From Eubacteriales Family XIII. Incertae Sedis bacterium (lineage in GTDB: Bacteria; Bacillota_A; Clostridia; Peptostreptococcales; Anaerovoracaceae): a stretch of DNA of 8,094 nucleotides. The notes under the pieces were generated by a model, which was not told the DNA's origin, made no database searches, and saw only the letters and a list, made by a program, of their open reading frames with translations. Positions within the stretch are counted from its first letter, which is position 1. Every line of letters begins with the position of its first letter. Positions 5,856-8,094 of this stretch are shown one piece after another. The stretch covers positions 1-8,094 of the forward strand of contig JAITLA010000172.1 of assembly GCA_031278145.1 (NCBI GenBank), given 5' to 3'. A program made the translations under genes and the position numbers.

Positions 5856-7348
5856 AGCTGCTTACGATAAAAATCGAACGACGCCTTCTGCAGCTGGCCG
5901 AAACGGAGATACGAGGCAAGCGCATCGCGATCAAGAGCGCCAGATCCTTTCCCCTGCCCGAAAACCCGGAGGGCGACGCCCTCACGGACGATCCCGAGGC
6001 GCTTGCGCGCTTCATCGGCGAGGCGATCAGGCGGGGCCGGCTCACGCCGGCCCCGGCGGCGCTCCTGTTCCATTCGGCGCTCGCCCCGTATCACGAATAC
6101 TATCACCCGAAGCTGTCCGCCTCGGAGCTGCGCGGCAGGGCGCGGGCGGAAGCGGAGGCCTTCCTGCCCCCGGGCCTTGGGAGCCACATCATCGAAAGCG
6201 AGCGCTACAGCGGAGAGGGCGACGCGGAGAACCGAACGAGCGCGATCTTCGCCGTCAAGGACGGATTCCTGCGCACCCTGGTCAAATCGCTGAAGGCCGC
6301 CGGCATCAGGAGCCGTTTCGCGTCCTCGTCCCTGTCCGTCTGGTCGGACCTGATGCGGAAGCTGTTGAACGCCCTGCTGCGAAACGATGTGCACCTCGGC
6401 ACAAACCCCGTCTGCCTCGACGTGGGCGAGGACTGCATCCGCCTTTTGTTCTTCGTGCGCACGCGCTTGGTGCACAGGTGCGAATTGCCCGTCCCCGAAG
6501 GGCTTTCCGAGGCGGATCTCCTGCTGTGCCTCGAGGAAGCGCTTCGCGAGCGCATCCGGCAGGTCGGAAGCCGGGAGGGCGAGGACGCCAAGCCGGACTG
6601 CATCCTGCTGGCGGGTATGCGCGCGGGCGCGCCGGATTTTGCGGACCGCGTGGCGGGACGTTTGAACATGCCCTGCCGGAGCGCGGACTTCTACGCGGAT
6701 CGGCTGCGCGACGCGGTCATGCTCGACGGGGAGCTCGCGGACAGGCCCGGCCTCTACGCCAAGGTGCTTTCTCAGGCCGGCGCGCTGCCGAAAAAACAGA
6801 AAAAAAAGAATCTGCTGTACGGCGGTTTCCGCAAGAGGCGAGAGCGCGGCATCGCGCGCGCGACGGCCGTGGCGCTCAGTGCGGCGACGCTCGCCGCGAT
6901 GTCCGCCATGCCGATTGCGAATCTTTGCATCGAGCGGGAAAACGCGGAAAGCCTCGCGATCATCACGCGGCCGATCTACGCGGAGGCGCGGGAGAAGCTC
7001 GCCGCGCAGCGGCAGCTCAACGCTTTATTGCAGAGCCATATGGCCGAGGAGGCCTATATGCAGAACAGAAATCTGCGGTACGGCGCCCTGCTCTACCAGA
7101 TCAGCCGGGGCTTGTTTGCCGAGGCGCGCATCGAACGCATAGATCATGAAAACAACGACGACAGCATGGACGTGACCTTTACGACCTCCGATCCGGACGC
7201 CTTTCTCGAGGCCAAGGAGGCGATGAACCGCGACGGGAATTTGACCGTTGCGGACCCGGTGATCATGACCAGAACGGAAACCGCGCTCTGGCGCTGCGTC
7301 GCCACGATCTCATGGGATGTGCCCGCGATGGGAGGGCTGAGCGAATGA
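5852..7348 (+). CDS. pilMN: Fused type IV pilus assembly protein PilMN
   Basis: PilM is a cytoplasmic actin-like protein and PilN a single-pass membrane protein; with PilO they form the platform linking the pilus motor to the envelope. Here both appear in one 498-residue chain. Residues 1 to about 312 resemble PilM, with a repeated actin-like start at PVCLDVGEDCIRLLFF (187-201). A lysine-rich linker (314-319) and basic patch (FRKRRERGIAR, 326-336) precede one membrane helix (about 337-357). A coiled segment (about 361-400) and a PilN-like periplasmic-side domain follow to the end. The positive-inside rule puts the first half in the cytoplasm, as expected. C. difficile also has a fused pilMN before pilO. 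The first strand, LLTIKIERRLLQL, lacks the GIDIG-type phosphate loop usual in PilM, so nucleotide binding may be lost. AAGGTG at 5838-5843 is a plausible ribosome site; the start overlaps the previous stop by 4 bp. Confidence 0.78.
   Translation: MKLLTIKIERRLLQLAETEIRGKRIAIKSARSFPLPENPEGDALTDDPEALARFIGEAIRRGRLTPAPAALLFHSALAPYHEYYHPKLSASELRGRARAEAEAFLPPGLGSHIIESERYSGEGDAENRTSAIFAVKDGFLRTLVKSLKAAGIRSRFASSSLSVWSDLMRKLLNALLRNDVHLGTNPVCLDVGEDCIRLLFFVRTRLVHRCELPVPEGLSEADLLLCLEEALRERIRQVGSREGEDAKPDCILLAGMRAGAPDFADRVAGRLNMPCRSADFYADRLRDAVMLDGELADRPGLYAKVLSQAGALPKKQKKKNLLYGGFRKRRERGIARATAVALSAATLAAMSAMPIANLCIERENAESLAIITRPIYAEAREKLAAQRQLNALLQSHMAEEAYMQNRNLRYGALLYQISRGLFAEARIERIDHENNDDSMDVTFTTSDPDAFLEAKEAMNRDGNLTVADPVIMTRTETALWRCVATISWDVPAMGGLSE
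6032..6055 (+). other. GC-only hairpin inside pilMN
   Basis: CGGGGCCGGC (6032-6041) and GCCGGCCCCG (6046-6055) form a perfect 10-bp stem of only G-C pairs around the loop TCAC. It lies within codons 61-68 of pilMN. In such GC-rich DNA one stem of this size could arise by chance, so no function is claimed. Confidence 0.5.
7330..7336 (+). promoter_or_regulatory. Ribosome binding site of pilO
   Basis: GGGAGGG inside the end of pilMN contains a GGAGG core 9 bases before the pilO ATG at 7345. It supports that start over in-frame upstream codons. Confidence 0.65.
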
Positions 7349-7971
7349 AGGACGAGCACAGCGCCCTGTTTCGAATCGCCTTCGCCCTCGTGCTGATCGG
7401 CGCGATCCTCGCCTATGCGTATTTCCTGTATCCGCCGCTGCGCGCGGAGCTTGTGGGGAATTACCATGAGCACGTCGCGTTCGAAAAGGAAAAGGAGGCC
7501 ATCTCCGAGATCATGCTCGACCCGGGCCTGATATCCGAACGCATAACGGACATGCAGGGGGAACTGCTGCAGACGCGCCCGATCAAGGGCTTGACGCCCG
7601 CGGGGGTCGTTGACGATATCACGCGCGGCACGGACCGGTTCGGGCTCGAGCTGCAGAGCGTCGTCCTCGGCGTTCCCGAGGCGCCGGGCGGCGCGGCCGC
7701 GGACGGCCCGTATCTGCTTTCGATGCCCGTCACCGTGCACATGAAGGCGCCCTACGACGGAGGCATGTACTTCATCGGATCGCTCGAAAAGAGCGAAACG
7801 GGCACCTACAAAATAGGGAGCTTTTCCTTCGAGCCGGCGGAGGCGGAAGCGCCGGCGGGGGAAGGCGCGGAAGGCGAAGACGGCGCGGAAGGCGCGGACG
7901 CGGAAAACGCGGCGGAGGCGTATCCGATCTTCGCGTGGGTTATAACGGTGTATTTATTGTATTATGGATAA
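7345..7971 (+). CDS. pilO: Type IV pilus assembly protein PilO-like
   Basis: This 208-residue protein has the PilO layout: a short cytoplasmic start, one membrane helix (about 8-31, FRIAFALVLIGAILAYAYFL), a helical segment (about 34-75) that would pair with PilN, and an alpha-beta domain with strands such as YLLSMPVTVHMKAPY (123-137). PilO dimerises with PilN on the outer side of the membrane. Identity rests on topology, size and the position directly after pilMN more than on sequence motifs. Residues about 164-192 form an acidic Ala/Glu/Gly-rich insertion containing an 18-bp tandem repeat, followed by FAWVITVYLLYYG. That end fits a final beta strand, though it is hydrophobic enough to consider a membrane contact. 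The start overlaps the pilMN stop by 4 bp (ATGA) and has a GGAGG site. Its last bases overlap the next gene by 8 bp. Confidence 0.72.
   Translation: MKDEHSALFRIAFALVLIGAILAYAYFLYPPLRAELVGNYHEHVAFEKEKEAISEIMLDPGLISERITDMQGELLQTRPIKGLTPAGVVDDITRGTDRFGLELQSVVLGVPEAPGGAAADGPYLLSMPVTVHMKAPYDGGMYFIGSLEKSETGTYKIGSFSFEPAEAEAPAGEGAEGEDGAEGADAENAAEAYPIFAWVITVYLLYYG
7864..7899 (+). repeat. 18-bp tandem repeat in the acidic loop of pilO
   Basis: Two copies of an 18-bp unit, GGCGCGGAAGGCG followed by AAGAC or CGGAC, lie end to end with two mismatches. They are in frame and encode GAEGED then GAEGAD. Such units can change number by replication slippage without breaking the frame. Confidence 0.75.
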
Positions 7972-8094
7972 AATCCTCCTGCTTTCCCGCGCGGCCGCCA
8001 TCGTCGTATCGATTGCCGCGGGCTTTTCGGCCGGCTACGGCGCCGTCTTCGTGTTCAACAAGATGCCCGCGAAATGGCTGTGCGATTACGACGA
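7964..8094 (+). CDS. N-terminal part of a membrane protein, possibly prepilin peptidase (A24-like)
   Basis: An open frame starts at the ATG at 7964, overlaps the pilO stop by 8 bp and runs off the window after 43 full codons. It encodes a hydrophobic segment (about residues 9-31, containing AAAIVVSIAAGF and AGYGAVFVF) followed by NKMPAKWLCDYD. The pattern of a membrane helix, then N-x-x-P and a Cys-containing loop, recalls the start of prepilin peptidases, and pilus operons of Clostridia often carry one. The catalytic aspartates would lie beyond the window. No Shine-Dalgarno site is visible in the AT-rich stretch before the ATG, so translation may depend on the pilO overlap. That a gene begins here is likely; its identity is tentative. 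Confidence 0.55.
   Translation, partial: MDKILLLSRAAAIVVSIAAGFSAGYGAVFVFNKMPAKWLCDYD

Overview
The window looks like a piece of chromosome from a GC-rich member of the Clostridia (Bacillota). The evidence is an AAGGAGG ribosome binding site, the adjacent pcrA-ligA pair, a LigA of the divergent type I associate with Lachnospiraceae and relatives, a clostridial-style fused pilMN followed by pilO, and a remnant of an ISL3-family insertion sequence. No species can be named from the sequence alone.

Positions 1-403 hold the 3' end of an ISL3-family transposase gene, with a short REP-like palindrome (17-44) at its left edge and a degenerate terminal repeat after its stop. Positions 404-593 are non-coding. 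They contain a small inverted repeat, an extended -10 promoter candidate (515-543) and a strong Shine-Dalgarno site for the next gene.

From 594 to the right edge all genes are on the + strand and tightly packed, so they read as one operon. In order they are pcrA (UvrD-family helicase), ligA (NAD+-dependent DNA ligase), an AIR-synthase-related protein of the PurM/HypE superfamily, a fused pilMN, pilO, and the start of a membrane protein that may be a prepilin peptidase. The gap is 44 bp between pcrA and ligA and 7 bp between ligA and the AIR-synthase-like gene. After that the genes overlap by 4, 4 and 8 bp, which suggests translational coupling. The window therefore joins a DNA replication/repair pair to a type IV pilus inner-membrane platform through a PurM-fold protein of unknown substrate.

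Points that stand out are: a perfect 14+14 bp palindrome inside pcrA that encodes the same peptide on both strands; an A8 tract at the end of pcrA (A_AAA_AAG, the dnaX-type slippery heptamer) whose -1 frame runs open into ligA; replacement of several canonical catalytic residues in LigA; loss of the usual nucleotide-binding signature in the PilM half of PilMN; and an acidic repeat-bearing loop near the end of PilO. No CRISPR array, tRNA or rRNA was seen. The nearest thing to an undescribed system is the coupling of repair genes, the PurM-like protein and the pilus genes in one operon, which is an inference from layout only.
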